Shown: positions 1-8,364, numbered from the stretch's first letter. The stretch is 36,285 bases of DNA from Secundilactobacillus malefermentans DSM 5705 = KCTC 3548 (GCF_001436395.1 NZ_AZGJ01000019.1:1-36285), one strand, 5' to 3'. A program made the numbers and translations. Notes: a model not told the origin generated them from the sequence alone.

Positions 1-48
1 TAATGTTAGTCAGTTTTTGTGTAAAAAACTAGTTTTCGAGGGCCATTG

Positions 49-77
49 TTTACGGATTCAGGCATCCATGGTAGACT
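49..77 (+). promoter_or_regulatory. Probable copYB promoter
   Basis: A -35-like TTTACG at 49-54 and a -10-like TAGACT at 72-77 are separated by 17 bases. The cop box begins at the last base of the -10, so bound repressor would block polymerase. The hexamers are imperfect, so the assignment rests mainly on spacing and on the operator position. Confidence 0.4.
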
Positions 78-86
78 ACATATGTA
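77..86 (+). promoter_or_regulatory. cop box (CopY operator)
   Basis: TACATATGTA is a perfect match to the cop box TACANNTGTA bound by CopY-type copper repressors in lactic acid bacteria. It lies 22 bases before the copY start and overlaps the likely -10. Only one complete box is visible, whereas some family members have two. The operator predicts repression without copper and release when Cu(I) displaces zinc from CopY. Confidence 0.85.
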
Positions 87-108
87 AACACAATTAGGAG
101 ATGAAGTT

Positions 109-540
109 ATGACAGAAATTCTAAATATTTCGGAAGCCGAATGGGAAGTTATGCGTGTCGTTTGGACATTGAAAAAAGCTAAGAGTCGCACAATTACTTC
201 TTATCTTTCCGATAAAATGGATTGGAAAGCATCTACTGTTAAAACGCTAATCGGTCGATTGGTTAAAAAAGATTATTTAGAAGCCGAAAAAGATGGAAAT
301 TCATTCACTTATTTCCCACTGATAGCTGAGAATAAGTCAAATGAAAAATTAGCTGTAGAAACTTTTAACAATATGTGTGCGATGTGTGCGGGGGACACGC
401 TACTCAGTGTTGTTAAAAATTTAAAATTAAGCAAAAATGACATTAACAATTTAATCAATGAATTAAATAATAAGCTAAAAACTGCTCCAGACGAAATTGC
501 ATGTGACTGTCTTTCAAAGCGTACAAAAGAGGAAGAATAA
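109..540 (+). CDS. copY: CopY-type copper-responsive transcriptional repressor
   Basis: A 143-residue BlaI/MecI/CopY-family regulator. Residues 5-70 form the winged helix (ISEAEWEVMRVVW opening, recognition segment around WKASTVKTLIGRL at 39-51). The C-terminal part would dimerise and bind metal. It is predicted to repress its own operon through the cop box upstream and to release DNA on copper binding. The classical CxCxxxxCxC tail is reduced here: only Cys132-Asp-Cys134 remains, and a second pair, Cys90-x-x-Cys93, lies mid-domain. The four cysteines could still build one metal site, but that is inference. The ATG has a TAGGAG site 5' of it. The copB start follows one base after the copY stop, so the two are translationally linked. 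Family and role are confident; the metal chemistry is not. Confidence 0.88.
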   Translation: MTEILNISEAEWEVMRVVWTLKKAKSRTITSYLSDKMDWKASTVKTLIGRLVKKDYLEAEKDGNSFTYFPLIAENKSNEKLAVETFNNMCAMCAGDTLLSVVKNLKLSKNDINNLINELNNKLKTAPDEIACDCLSKRTKEEE

Positions 541-541
541 T

Positions 542-2557
542 ATGGACGATATGAAGCACGTAAATGGTGAACATGATGGAAAGGGTACTCGTCACGAGCC
601 GCCAATGATGAACATGAAAAGCTTGAAGTTTAGGTTTTGGATTTCCCTTGTGCTAACAGTGCCGATTATTCTAATGTCGCCTATGATGGGAATGAAACTG
701 CCATTTCAGTTTTTCTTTGAAGGATCTGATTATTTAGTTGCTGTAATTGGAACCGTACTTTTTCTTGTTGGTGGTCAACCTTTCTTTAGCGAGGCAAGGG
801 GTGAACTTCATAAGAAAAAGCCAGCGATGATGACGCTGATTTCAATGGGAATATTAGTGGCATATGTCTATAGTTTATACGCTATTATTGCAAACAACAT
901 TTTTCAAGTTACGCCGATGATTACTAATTTCTTTTGGGAACTCGCAACATTAATAGATATAATGCTTTTAGGCCACTGGATAGAAATGAACGCTGTTATG
1001 AGTGCGGGATCTGATGTTAATCATTTGGCAAAGTTAATACCAAAACAGGCGCATTTAGTTGATCACGATTCTATTATTGATATTGATGTAGCCAAATTAA
1101 AAATGGATCAAATACTTGAAGTTAGAGCAGGAGAACAAATTCCTGCAGATGGCGTTATTATTGATGGTCAAACATCGGTTAATGAGTCTCTGATTACTGG
1201 AGAATCAAAGGAAATTAGAAAAGGAAAGAATGATAAAGTCATTGGAGGCGCACTGAATGGTAACGGGACATTTAGATTTAAGATATCTAAGGTAGGTCGG
1301 GATAGTTATCTTTTTCAAATTATGGATTTAGTTCAGTCTGCTCAGACGAATAAATCAAAACTAGAAAATAGAGCTGATAAAGTTGCTGGCTATTTATTTT
1401 ATGCTGCACTCTTTGTTAGTATATTGTCATTTAGTATTTGGCTATTTCTGAGTGATTTAACGGTCGCCTTACCAATTGCGGTAACCGTATTAGTCATTGC
1501 CTGTCCACATGCGCTTGGGCTCGCAATACCACTCGTAACTGCAAGAAGTACTTCTATCGCAGCGACAAATGGACTACTAATTCGAAACAAAACAGTCCTG
1601 GAAAAAATAAATAAATTAAAATACGTTTTACTTGATAAAACGGGGACTCTCACTGAAGGTAAATTTACAGTAACAGCCTTAATTAGTTTATCAGAGGATT
1701 TTACGGATGACGAGATCACAAAAATATTGGCTGGACTTGAGAGTAGCGCGACTCATCCACTAGCTACTGGAATCTTGGACTTTGCAAAAAAGAAAGAAAT
1801 AACTGCAGCACATACTGAAAATACAGCACAGATTGTGGGGGTCGGGCTGAAAGGAACAATTGATGGCAATGAATATCAGATTGCGTCATCCGGATATTTG
1901 GATAGGAACGAAATTTCATACGACCGTGACCAATTCAAAACGCTCGCAAATGATGGCAACACAGTTAGTTTCTTACTAACTAAATCTAAAGTTATTGGAC
2001 TTGTTGCGGAGGCTGACGAAATTAAATCCACAGCAAAGGAAACCATTTCAAGCCTTAAAAGTTTGGGAATTATTCCAGTTATGTTAACAGGAGACAACAT
2101 AATGGCGGCAAAAACGGTTGGCCATAATTTGGGTATAGAGAAAATTAAAGCTGGACTTCTGCCAGAAGAAAAACAGAAAGCCGTAACTGATTTTGAAAAA
2201 CACGGATTTTCTATGCTTGTTGGAGACGGTGTTAATGATGCTCCTAGTTTAGCGAAAGCATCGATTGGCGTTGCAATTGGTTCTGGAACGGATATTGCAA
2301 TCGACTCTGCTGATGTTGTTTTAGTTAACTCGAATCCGGAAGCAATTATCACCTTAATTGAGCTTGAAAAAGCAACAAATCGAAAAATGATTCAGAATTT
2401 GTGGTGGGGGGCCGGATATAATATACTCGCGATTCCGCTTGCTGCTGGAATTTTGGCTCCGATTGGATTTATGCTCAATCCCATGGTTGGGGCTGCCGTT
2501 ATGTCACTAAGTACAATTATTGTTGCTATTAACGCATTAACTCTAAAAATTAAGTAG
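542..2557 (+). CDS. copB: CopB-type copper/silver-exporting P-type ATPase
   Basis: A P1B-type ATPase of about 671 residues that would use ATP to pump Cu(I)/Ag(I) out of the cell. Visible hallmarks are TGES near residue 219 (actuator), the intramembrane CPH metal motif at 321-323, the phosphorylated Asp365 in DKTGT, an HP dipeptide in SATHPLATG near 408, and GDGVNDAP near 561. CPH rather than CPC places it in the CopB subgroup. There is no N-terminal HMA domain, only a short His/Met-rich tail (MKH, EHD, RHE, MMNM). About eight membrane spans are expected. I chose the ATG at 542, with a GAGGAAG site over the end of copY; a start at 497 would run inside copY and has no ribosome site. It is co-transcribed with copY and ends at a strong hairpin. 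Confidence 0.93.
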   Translation: MDDMKHVNGEHDGKGTRHEPPMMNMKSLKFRFWISLVLTVPIILMSPMMGMKLPFQFFFEGSDYLVAVIGTVLFLVGGQPFFSEARGELHKKKPAMMTLISMGILVAYVYSLYAIIANNIFQVTPMITNFFWELATLIDIMLLGHWIEMNAVMSAGSDVNHLAKLIPKQAHLVDHDSIIDIDVAKLKMDQILEVRAGEQIPADGVIIDGQTSVNESLITGESKEIRKGKNDKVIGGALNGNGTFRFKISKVGRDSYLFQIMDLVQSAQTNKSKLENRADKVAGYLFYAALFVSILSFSIWLFLSDLTVALPIAVTVLVIACPHALGLAIPLVTARSTSIAATNGLLIRNKTVLEKINKLKYVLLDKTGTLTEGKFTVTALISLSEDFTDDEITKILAGLESSATHPLATGILDFAKKKEITAAHTENTAQIVGVGLKGTIDGNEYQIASSGYLDRNEISYDRDQFKTLANDGNTVSFLLTKSKVIGLVAEADEIKSTAKETISSLKSLGIIPVMLTGDNIMAAKTVGHNLGIEKIKAGLLPEEKQKAVTDFEKHGFSMLVGDGVNDAPSLAKASIGVAIGSGTDIAIDSADVVLVNSNPEAIITLIELEKATNRKMIQNLWWGAGYNILAIPLAAGILAPIGFMLNPMVGAAVMSLSTIIVAINALTLKIK

Positions 2558-2560
2558 CAA

Positions 2561-2593
2561 ACGGCCCTAGCAGAGTTCATCTGTTAGGGCCGT
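2561..2593. terminator. Bidirectional terminator between copB and the ABM-domain gene
   Basis: A 14-bp stem (arms 2561-2574 and 2580-2593, one G-U pair) closes a 5-base loop, GTTCA. The T-rich tail is modest on the plus side. Read from the minus strand the hairpin is followed by TTTGCTACTTAATTTTTA. The genes converge here, so it probably serves both. Confidence 0.8.
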
Positions 2594-2604
2594 TAAGGTT
2601 AAAT

Positions 2605-3111
2605 TTATTTATTATTTTCAACATATTTAAAGTAGGTAACAATTCGGTAATCGTGGAGTGGTGTATCAAAGCCTTTAAATCTTGCATACTCGTCACTATG
2701 AGTCCAACTGTTGAATTCTTGAGTGTCCGTCCACGTCGTCAAGATAATATTATTGCCCCTATTTTTCAACTCTTTCATAAAGTAAATTGCTTGCATACCT
2801 TGTGGGAGTTCTGGAGAATTGACCAATTGATTTGCGGTCGCATTGAAAACTTTTTGGTCGTCAGGTGATAAATTTTTAAGATAGATAAAGGAATAGAAGT
2901 TTTTATTCCAATCCGAATCCCCAGCATGAGACTTGATATCGTAAACAACCCCAGATTTAAAAATGTTTTTTTGACCAGAAACATCGATGAGCGCAATGTC
3001 ATCGTTTGTATTGTCTGATTGCACCAATAACTGTTGTCGATCTGAGTGCTTTTCTCTAAGTTGATTCAGAATGGCGTAGCTGCCAAAGGTGATAGATATT
3101 TGCTTTAACAT
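2605..3111 (-). CDS. ABM-domain protein of the TRAP/HmoB type (putative heme monooxygenase)
   Basis: A 168-residue soluble protein. The C-terminal half (about 70-160) reads as an antibiotic-biosynthesis-monooxygenase ferredoxin-like fold, ending in the segment with Trp127, Trp136 and His138 (TTWTDTQEFNSWTHSDEY). Length and layout resemble staphylococcal TRAP and Bacillus HmoB (YhgC), which have an extended N-terminal half before the ABM domain. HmoB degrades heme; whether this protein binds heme cannot be told from sequence, though an aromatic/His pocket is present. The ATG is preceded by a strong AGGAGGT site. It is monocistronic and divergent from the metallo-beta-lactamase gene. It could equally be an ABM protein of unknown substrate. 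Confidence 0.65.
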   Translation of the reverse strand: MLKQISITFGSYAILNQLREKHSDRQQLLVQSDNTNDDIALIDVSGQKNIFKSGVVYDIKSHAGDSDWNKNFYSFIYLKNLSPDDQKVFNATANQLVNSPELPQGMQAIYFMKELKNRGNNIILTTWTDTQEFNSWTHSDEYARFKGFDTPLHDYRIVTYFKYVENNK

Positions 3112-3136
3112 ACAAAAGACCTCCTAACCTACTTTC

Positions 3137-3142
3137 ATTATA
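3137..3142 (-). promoter_or_regulatory. -10 element for the ABM-domain gene
   Basis: On the minus strand this is a consensus TATAAT about 25 bases before the ATG at 3111. A weak -35 (TTTCTA) lies 17 bases further upstream. Confidence 0.5.
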
Positions 3143-3168
3143 CTAATTATTGAGGCTAATAGAAAATG

Positions 3169-3197
3169 TTTACTTTGGATAAAAGAGGATTTACACT
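3169..3197 (+). promoter_or_regulatory. Promoter of the metallo-beta-lactamase-fold gene
   Basis: TTTACT at 3169-3174 and TACACT at 3192-3197 are separated by 17 bases, with the TTG start 29 bases downstream of the -10. Confidence 0.5.
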
Positions 3198-3226
3198 AAA
3201 AGTTACAACATAAAGGGGCGAGTAAA

Positions 3227-3967
3227 TTGAAATTAACTGTCTTAGGATATTACGGTGGCTATCCTCAAAATGGTGTTGGTACTAGTAGTTATCTTGTGCA
3301 AAGTAATCAGTTCAATCTTTTAATTGACTGCGGAAGCGGGGCATTGTTAAGTCTAGAAAAAGTTTTGGATCCGCTTCAATTAAATGCGGTCGTTTTGTCC
3401 CATTATCATCATGACCACACTGCAGACATAGGAGTCCTTCAATACTATTGGCAGCTTCATCCACAAAATCGGGCACAGGATTTATTACCAATTTATGGTC
3501 ATACGCAAGACCCGCTAAACTTTGGAGCGCTAAATTGGCCCAATTCCACGATTGGAAAGCCATATAGTGAAGATAAAGAACTTGTACTTGGTCCATTTGA
3601 AATTAGTTTTCTGGAAACCCAGCATCCTGTTCCTGCTTTTGCAATGCGCATCACGGAACGGGAAACTGGTAAAGTATTGGTTTTTACAGCAGATACGAAT
3701 TACTTTAACAAAATGGTGGAATTTTCGAAAAATTCAGACTTACTGCTGACGGATACGAATTTCTTTGATGATAAACAAGGGAAAAAGTGGCATCTCACAG
3801 CGGGTGAATCAGGCACGTTGGCTAAGCTTGCTGGGGCAAAGAACTTATTGTTGACTCATTTACCGCAAAATGGTGATTTAGAGGAATTAACACGTCAGGC
3901 ACAACAAAGTGCAGGGGACTTAATTCCAGTTCAACACGCTGAATTACGAAAAGGTTATCAAATTTAG
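3227..3967 (+). CDS. Metallo-beta-lactamase-fold hydrolase (YhfI-like)
   Basis: A 246-residue single-domain hydrolase. The metal motif HxHxDH is visible at His59-x-His61-x-Asp63-His64 (SHYHHDHTAD). A further ligand Asp lies in VFTADTNYF near 155, and a late His in LLLTHLPQ near 210. The opening MKLTVLGYYGGYPQNGVGTSSYLV resembles Bacillus YhfI and the RNase Z/cyclic phosphodiesterase branch of the superfamily. The true substrate is unknown; RNA, cyclic nucleotide and phosphodiester substrates are all possible. The TTG start is supported by AAAGGGGCGAG just upstream. It stands alone, divergent from the ABM-domain gene and 119 bases before spx. Confidence 0.8.
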   Translation: MKLTVLGYYGGYPQNGVGTSSYLVQSNQFNLLIDCGSGALLSLEKVLDPLQLNAVVLSHYHHDHTADIGVLQYYWQLHPQNRAQDLLPIYGHTQDPLNFGALNWPNSTIGKPYSEDKELVLGPFEISFLETQHPVPAFAMRITERETGKVLVFTADTNYFNKMVEFSKNSDLLLTDTNFFDDKQGKKWHLTAGESGTLAKLAGAKNLLLTHLPQNGDLEELTRQAQQSAGDLIPVQHAELRKGYQI

Positions 3968-4010
3968 AAATAGTGAATTAACCATGACATTAGTGTGGTC
4001 TTTCAGTGAA

Positions 4011-4037
4011 TTGGGTTTAAATTATGATTACTATACT
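4011..4037 (+). promoter_or_regulatory. Possible spx promoter
   Basis: TTGGGT at 4011-4016 and TATACT at 4032-4037 are only 15 bases apart, so the spacing is short. The -10 is good and the leader would be about 45 bases. Confidence 0.35.
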
Positions 4038-4086
4038 TTATACTTAATATGTTGCAACGATTTATTTAGTTGAAGGAGGTCACACT

Positions 4087-4488
4087 ATGGTTGTCACACT
4101 ATACACGTCACCCAGTTGTACATCTTGTCGAAAAGCAAAAGCTTGGTTACAGAAACATGATATTGAGTATGCTGAACAAAATATATTTGCTAATCCGCTA
4201 ACTCGGGATGAGATAAAGCAAATTTTACAAATGACAGAAAACGGAACTGAAGATATTATTTCAACAAGGTCGAAAGAATTTCAAGAGTTAAAGTTTGGAT
4301 TAGATGATATCCCCTTAACCCGGTTAATTAGCATGATTGAGGCTCATCCGGGATTGCTTAGACGACCAATTTTGATTGATAACAAGCGATTACAAGTCGG
4401 CTATAATGATGATGAAATTAGACGCTTTTTGCCGAAGCACGTTCGAGTCCTTGAGCTTGAAGAAGCAAGGCAACGAGCCGAAATTTAG
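4087..4488 (+). CDS. spx: Transcriptional regulator Spx
   Basis: A 133-residue ArsC/Spx-family protein that binds the C-terminal domain of the RNA polymerase alpha subunit and reprograms transcription under disulfide stress. The redox switch CTSC is at Cys11-Cys14 in [17 protein letters not shown]. The family RRPI motif is in [19 protein letters not shown] near 95-110. Length is typical. The ATG follows a strong GAAGGAGGT site. The next gene is mecA, and an SpxH homologue lies about 4 kb downstream, so the regulator sits among Clp-adaptor genes as in Bacillus. Lactobacilli usually carry several Spx paralogues; this one has the conserved spx-mecA location. Confidence 0.95.
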   Translation: MVVTLYTSPSCTSCRKAKAWLQKHDIEYAEQNIFANPLTRDEIKQILQMTENGTEDIISTRSKEFQELKFGLDDIPLTRLISMIEAHPGLLRRPILIDNKRLQVGYNDDEIRRFLPKHVRVLELEEARQRAEI

Positions 4489-4498
4489 TTAAATTAAG

Positions 4499-4526
4499 TT
4501 ACAAATATTAAAAATTCCATTATAAT
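4499..4526 (+). promoter_or_regulatory. Probable mecA promoter
   Basis: TTACAA at 4499-4504 and a consensus TATAAT at 4521-4526 are 16 bases apart. The leader of about 90 bases contains a small AAAGGA...TCCTTT hairpin at about 4533-4551. Confidence 0.5.
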
Positions 4527-4624
4527 CACCTAAAAGGAACGCTTATCCTTTACTTTTACTCAAATTCTTATAGAATTAAAGCTGTAGGTTTATACCCTAA
4601 GCGCAGAGAAAGGGGTGCTTATTC

Positions 4625-5347
4625 ATGAAGATGGAAAGAATTAACGAAAATACGATTCGAGTTCTCATTGGGAACGAAGATTTATCAGAACGTGGCATCA
4701 CAGTCCTTGATCTGCTCGGAAATCACAAGCAAATTGAAAACTTCTTTTACAGCATTTTAGAAGAAGTGGATGTGGATCACCAATTTCAACAAAATGATGC
4801 AGTAACATTCCAGGTCTTGCCAAATCGAAATGGATTAGAACTCTTTATTAGTAAGGGTGACACGGATGATGAGGAAGACGATTCTGAGTCAATGGTTGAG
4901 GATGGTACTGAAGAAGAGGTACCTGACTTTTTGAGACAACAATTAATGGCGACGGATAATAATGTAACTGATGGGAAGAGCTCGTCAACAAGTCAATCGA
5001 AAGACAAGGGTGGATACACAATCAATAAACAAGCCGGAAGTAAGGTAGAAGTACCAATTCATGACGTTATTATCAAGCTTCATGATTTCGAAGGATTGAT
5101 TGCTATTGCTCAACTGATGCATCTATCAGATGCTAAAACAAGTCTTTACAAGTATCAAGGAGATTACTATCTTGAGTTTATTTATGACTTGAATGAAGCA
5201 TCAAAGGGATCTATTAGTGATGAATTGGCAGTTGCTTACGAGTATGCTGACAAGACACAAGTCACTGTTGATGTGCTTGAAGAGCATGGTAAACGAATAA
5301 TGGAAAATTCAGCATTTGAATTAACCAGAAAGTATTTTATCAAATAG
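4625..5347 (+). CDS. mecA: Adaptor protein MecA
   Basis: A 240-residue adaptor that delivers substrates (ComK in Bacillus, competence or Spx-like regulators elsewhere) to ClpC-ClpP. The N-terminal substrate-binding domain starts MKMERINENTIRVLIGNEDL and runs to about 80. An acidic, low-complexity linker (DTDDEEDDSESMVEDG and a Ser/Thr/Lys stretch to about 135) follows. The C-terminal ClpC-binding domain covers about 145-240 (VIIKLHDFEGLIAIAQLM, then the YEYADKTQVTVDVLEEHG segment). The ATG is preceded by AGAAAGGGGTG. It lies between spx and coiA, the classical order, and ends at a strong terminator. Confidence 0.95.
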   Translation: MKMERINENTIRVLIGNEDLSERGITVLDLLGNHKQIENFFYSILEEVDVDHQFQQNDAVTFQVLPNRNGLELFISKGDTDDEEDDSESMVEDGTEEEVPDFLRQQLMATDNNVTDGKSSSTSQSKDKGGYTINKQAGSKVEVPIHDVIIKLHDFEGLIAIAQLMHLSDAKTSLYKYQGDYYLEFIYDLNEASKGSISDELAVAYEYADKTQVTVDVLEEHGKRIMENSAFELTRKYFIK

Positions 5348-5350
5348 AGG

Positions 5351-5383
5351 AACCACCAATTAAAAATAATTGGTGGTTTTTTT
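5351..5383 (+). terminator. Rho-independent terminator after mecA
   Basis: A perfect 12-bp stem (5351-5362 with 5367-5378), an AAAA loop and a run of seven T from 5377. It starts four bases after the mecA stop. Confidence 0.9.
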
Positions 5384-5409
5384 CGTATTTATCTTTGGAG
5401 ATGATAGAA

Positions 5410-6471
5410 ATGCTGACGGCATTAACCAAGGATAATCAATTAGTCATTGCAGATAAAAAGTTGCGGAAGAAAGATTTATACTTTTGTCCCGCATGTCATA
5501 ATCAAGTGCGATTAAGACGGGGGAAAATCCTGTTGCCACACTTTGCACATCGTCAAAATGCCGCGTGTTTTGCATTACTAGAAAATGAATCGGAACGCCA
5601 TCTTGTTGGAAAACTAGCAATTCTTAATTTTTTCAAAGGTGCCAACCTAGAGGGTGATTTAGAAGTTTACTTTCCTGCAATTCAGCAGCGTCCAGATGTT
5701 TTGTTAACAAATGGTCAGCATCAAACAGCTATTGAATTTCAGTGTAGTCCGCTATCGGCAGAACGGCATAAGCAGCGAAATAAAGGGTATCAGTCTTTAA
5801 AAATCCCGGTAATTTGGATTTTAGGCGAACCCTATCTCGAAAGAAAATTAACTGGCGACAAAATTGCGCAATTTGCTTATTTCAGGAAAAATTTAGGAAT
5901 TTATTTGTTGTATTGGCGTTCAGAATTTCAAGTATTGGAAGTGCATTACCAGGTTAAAATTGATTGTAGTCAGAAAATTTATTATCAGGTCATGCAATTT
6001 TCAACTTATTATGACTATGCGAAGTGGCTTTCATCAGCTCAAATTTCTGTAGGAGCAAGTAAAGGAAATCTCAGCGTTTATCGAAAACTAATGAAGCAAA
6101 TTCAAACTGGAATATTTTATAATTCAACCAATTATCGAAGTTGGCAAAACTATTGCTATGTTAGAGGAAGCTCATTAATGCAAATTCCACGTTGGCTTTT
6201 TCAAGATTTACAAATGAAACCACTTTTTCGTCAATCAAACATTATCTGGGAAAAATTAGTAATTGTTACGATACAGGCTGATTATCATAATGAACTGTTA
6301 CCCAAGGATTACTTGAACATTTGTCGGCGAATAACTGATTTATTGGGCGGCCCCTATAACTTTTTGCAAATACCGAACGCTGAAAAATGGTATGACGAGT
6401 TCTATAAGAAATTTTATATGATGTTAATACAAAATTTGATGTTAAAAATTAAAAATAAAAGTGCAATGTAG
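5410..6471 (+). CDS. coiA: Competence protein CoiA-like, putative nuclease
   Basis: A protein of about 353 residues of the CoiA family, needed for recombination of incoming DNA during transformation in streptococci. The N-terminal zinc-ribbon-like part has Cys26-x-x-Cys29 (FCPACHNQV) and His44/His47 (LPHFAHRQ). A restriction-endonuclease-like core follows, with Asp96 (RPDVLL) and Glu109-x-Gln111 (AIEFQC), matching a PD-(D/E)XK arrangement. The C-terminal 150 residues are poorly conserved. I chose the ATG at 5410 because TTGGAG at 5395-5400 is well spaced for it; an ATG at 5401 would sit on that site. Just after the mecA terminator there is little room for a separate promoter, so expression may come from read-through or from within the terminator region. 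Presence does not prove the strain is competent. Confidence 0.88.
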   Translation: MLTALTKDNQLVIADKKLRKKDLYFCPACHNQVRLRRGKILLPHFAHRQNAACFALLENESERHLVGKLAILNFFKGANLEGDLEVYFPAIQQRPDVLLTNGQHQTAIEFQCSPLSAERHKQRNKGYQSLKIPVIWILGEPYLERKLTGDKIAQFAYFRKNLGIYLLYWRSEFQVLEVHYQVKIDCSQKIYYQVMQFSTYYDYAKWLSSAQISVGASKGNLSVYRKLMKQIQTGIFYNSTNYRSWQNYCYVRGSSLMQIPRWLFQDLQMKPLFRQSNIIWEKLVIVTIQADYHNELLPKDYLNICRRITDLLGGPYNFLQIPNAEKWYDEFYKKFYMMLIQNLMLKIKNKSAM

Positions 6472-6473
6472 TA

Positions 6474-6487
6474 TGATAACGGTAACA
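6474..6487 (+). promoter_or_regulatory. Candidate CcpA site (cre) upstream of pepF
   Basis: The 14 bases TGATAACGGTAACA match the cre consensus TGWAANCGNTNWCA at all but one position (T for A at position 4). The site begins in the three bases after the coiA stop and overlaps a TATGAT (6472-6477) that could be a pepF -10. It suggests catabolite control of pepF, which is untested. Confidence 0.5.
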
Positions 6488-6513
6488 GAAAACTGATAAT
6501 TGGAGGAATCGAC

Positions 6514-8319
6514 ATGGTAAAACAGTTACCAAAAAGAAACGAGGTTGCTCAAACGTTAACCTGGGATCTTAGCAAGATTTATGCAAGTAGTGATGAATTC
6601 GAGTTAGCTTTTAAGGAAGTGCAAAGTGAGTTACCGGTTTTAGCAAAATTGAAGGGTACTTTAATAAATGATTCGACTTCTCTCTTAAACGCATTAGAGG
6701 CCATTTTAGCAACTGATCGGAAGCTTGAGAAGCTTTATGTGTACACCGAGTTAAAAAGCGATGTTGATACCTCAAATTCGGAAAATCAGGCACTAAACAG
6801 TGGGGCAGAGACCCTGGTTTCTGATTTTTCAGCAAGTACTGCATGGTTTGAACCAGAACTATTAGCAATTCCGGAGCAACAATTGCTTTCCATGATTCAC
6901 AATAATTCTGAGTTACAAAAGTATCAACATTATTTTGATGTGATAAACATGCAAAGGAATCACGTTCTGTCTGCAGATGAAGAAAAACTATTAGCTGGTG
7001 CAGAAAATATTTTTTCCAGTTCTTCTCGAACTTTTGGTATCATAAACGATTCTGATTTAACATTTCCAGTAGTTTTCGATGAAAGTGGGGATGAAGTTCA
7101 ACTGTCACAAGGGATTTATGATACATTAATTAAATCGACCGATCGGGCAGTTCGTAAGCAAGCTTTTGAACGTCTATATGAAGTCTATGGACAATTTAAA
7201 AATACATTGGCTTCAACCTTGTCCGGAGAGGTTAAAGCCCATAATTTTATGGCTAAGAGCCATAAATATGTAAGTGCCAAAGACCAGGCACTGAGTCAAA
7301 ACCAAATACCTGAATCAGTTTTTGATACCCTAGTAAAAACGGTTGACGCACACTTGCCTTTACTACACAGATACGTTGCACTACGTAAGCGAATTTTAAA
7401 TTTAAAAGAGTTGCATATGTATGACATGTATACGCCAATTACTGGAGAGCCAAGCCTTTCATACACTTATGAGGAGGCAAAGGCAACTGCACTCGACGCG
7501 TTGAGTGTCTTTGGTAAGGATTATATTTCTCACGTAGAGGAGGCCTTTTCATCTCGTTGGATTGATGTTGTTGAAAACAAGGGTAAACGGAGTGGGGCCT
7601 ATTCTTCTGGTGCCTATGATACAGCCCCATATATGCTCTTAAATTGGCAAAATGATTTAGATAATCTTTATACTTTAGTCCATGAAATGGGTCATAGCAT
7701 GCACAGCTGGTATACGCATCATAATCAACCTTACCAGTATGGGGACTATTCGATCTTTGTTGCAGAAATTGCGTCAACGACCAATGAAAATATTTTAACT
7801 GATTATTTATTAAACAAGTATGATGATCCAAAAATCCGAGCCTATATATTAAATTATTATTTAGATGGATTTAAGGGAACCATTTTCCGCCAAACGCAAT
7901 TTGCAGAATTTGAACAATTTATTCATGAAGCCGATGCCCAGGGAAATCCGTTAACATCGGACATGATGACTAAATACTATGGTGATTTAAATGCACGGTA
8001 TTATGGAAATGAAGTCTCTCGAGATCCACAAATTGGATTAGAATGGTCCAGAATTCCCCATTTCTATTATAATTTTTACGTTTACCAATACGCCACTGGA
8101 TTTGCAGCGGCAACAACTTTGGCAAATGGGATTACGCATGGATCCAAGGAGAATGTTCAAGAATATCTAAATTATTTGTCAGCCGGAAGCGCCAATTATC
8201 CAATTGAAGTAATGAAATCAGCTGGTGTGAATATGACCCAGTCGACATATTTGGAAAAGGCATTCGACACGTTCGAAAAACGATTAGACGAGTTTGAAAA
8301 AATAATTGAAAATAACTAA
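6514..8319 (+). CDS. pepF: Oligoendopeptidase F
   Basis: A 601-residue cytosolic M3-family zinc metallopeptidase that cleaves peptides of moderate length, in nitrogen nutrition and peptide turnover. The zinc motif HExxH is at His390-Glu391 to His394 (LVHEMGHSMHSW). The third ligand Glu is in the EIASTTNE segment near 418. The C-terminal FYYNFYVYQYATGFAAA region is the family substrate-binding part. Length matches the family. The ATG has TTGGAGGAAT at good spacing. It follows coiA as in Bacillus and streptococci and ends at a hairpin shared with the convergent spxH. A cre-like site lies just upstream. Confidence 0.96.
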   Translation: MVKQLPKRNEVAQTLTWDLSKIYASSDEFELAFKEVQSELPVLAKLKGTLINDSTSLLNALEAILATDRKLEKLYVYTELKSDVDTSNSENQALNSGAETLVSDFSASTAWFEPELLAIPEQQLLSMIHNNSELQKYQHYFDVINMQRNHVLSADEEKLLAGAENIFSSSSRTFGIINDSDLTFPVVFDESGDEVQLSQGIYDTLIKSTDRAVRKQAFERLYEVYGQFKNTLASTLSGEVKAHNFMAKSHKYVSAKDQALSQNQIPESVFDTLVKTVDAHLPLLHRYVALRKRILNLKELHMYDMYTPITGEPSLSYTYEEAKATALDALSVFGKDYISHVEEAFSSRWIDVVENKGKRSGAYSSGAYDTAPYMLLNWQNDLDNLYTLVHEMGHSMHSWYTHHNQPYQYGDYSIFVAEIASTTNENILTDYLLNKYDDPKIRAYILNYYLDGFKGTIFRQTQFAEFEQFIHEADAQGNPLTSDMMTKYYGDLNARYYGNEVSRDPQIGLEWSRIPHFYYNFYVYQYATGFAAATTLANGITHGSKENVQEYLNYLSAGSANYPIEVMKSAGVNMTQSTYLEKAFDTFEKRLDEFEKIIENN

Positions 8320-8322
8320 AAA

Positions 8323-8364
8323 AATAGCGAACCGACTCACCTAGAAGGTGACTGGTTCGCTATT
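8323..8364. terminator. Bidirectional hairpin between pepF and spxH
   Basis: A long stem (AATAGCGAACC paired with GGTTCGCTATT, continuing through TCACC/GGTGA with a one-base bulge) and a small loop. Read from the minus strand it is followed by a run of T and TTAGTTATTTT, a good terminator for spxH. On the plus side the T tail is weak. Confidence 0.8.

Noticed and set aside
497..541. Longer copB reading starting inside copY
   Set aside because: No ribosome site at 497, whereas GAGGAAG stands properly before the ATG at 542, one base after the copY stop.
3968..4000. Terminator after the metallo-beta-lactamase-fold gene
   Set aside because: Only a short imperfect stem around ACCA...TGGT with no convincing T run.
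7439..7831. 130-residue open frame opposite pepF
   Set aside because: Shadow of the pepF coding frame; high His, Tyr and Gln content and no plausible family.
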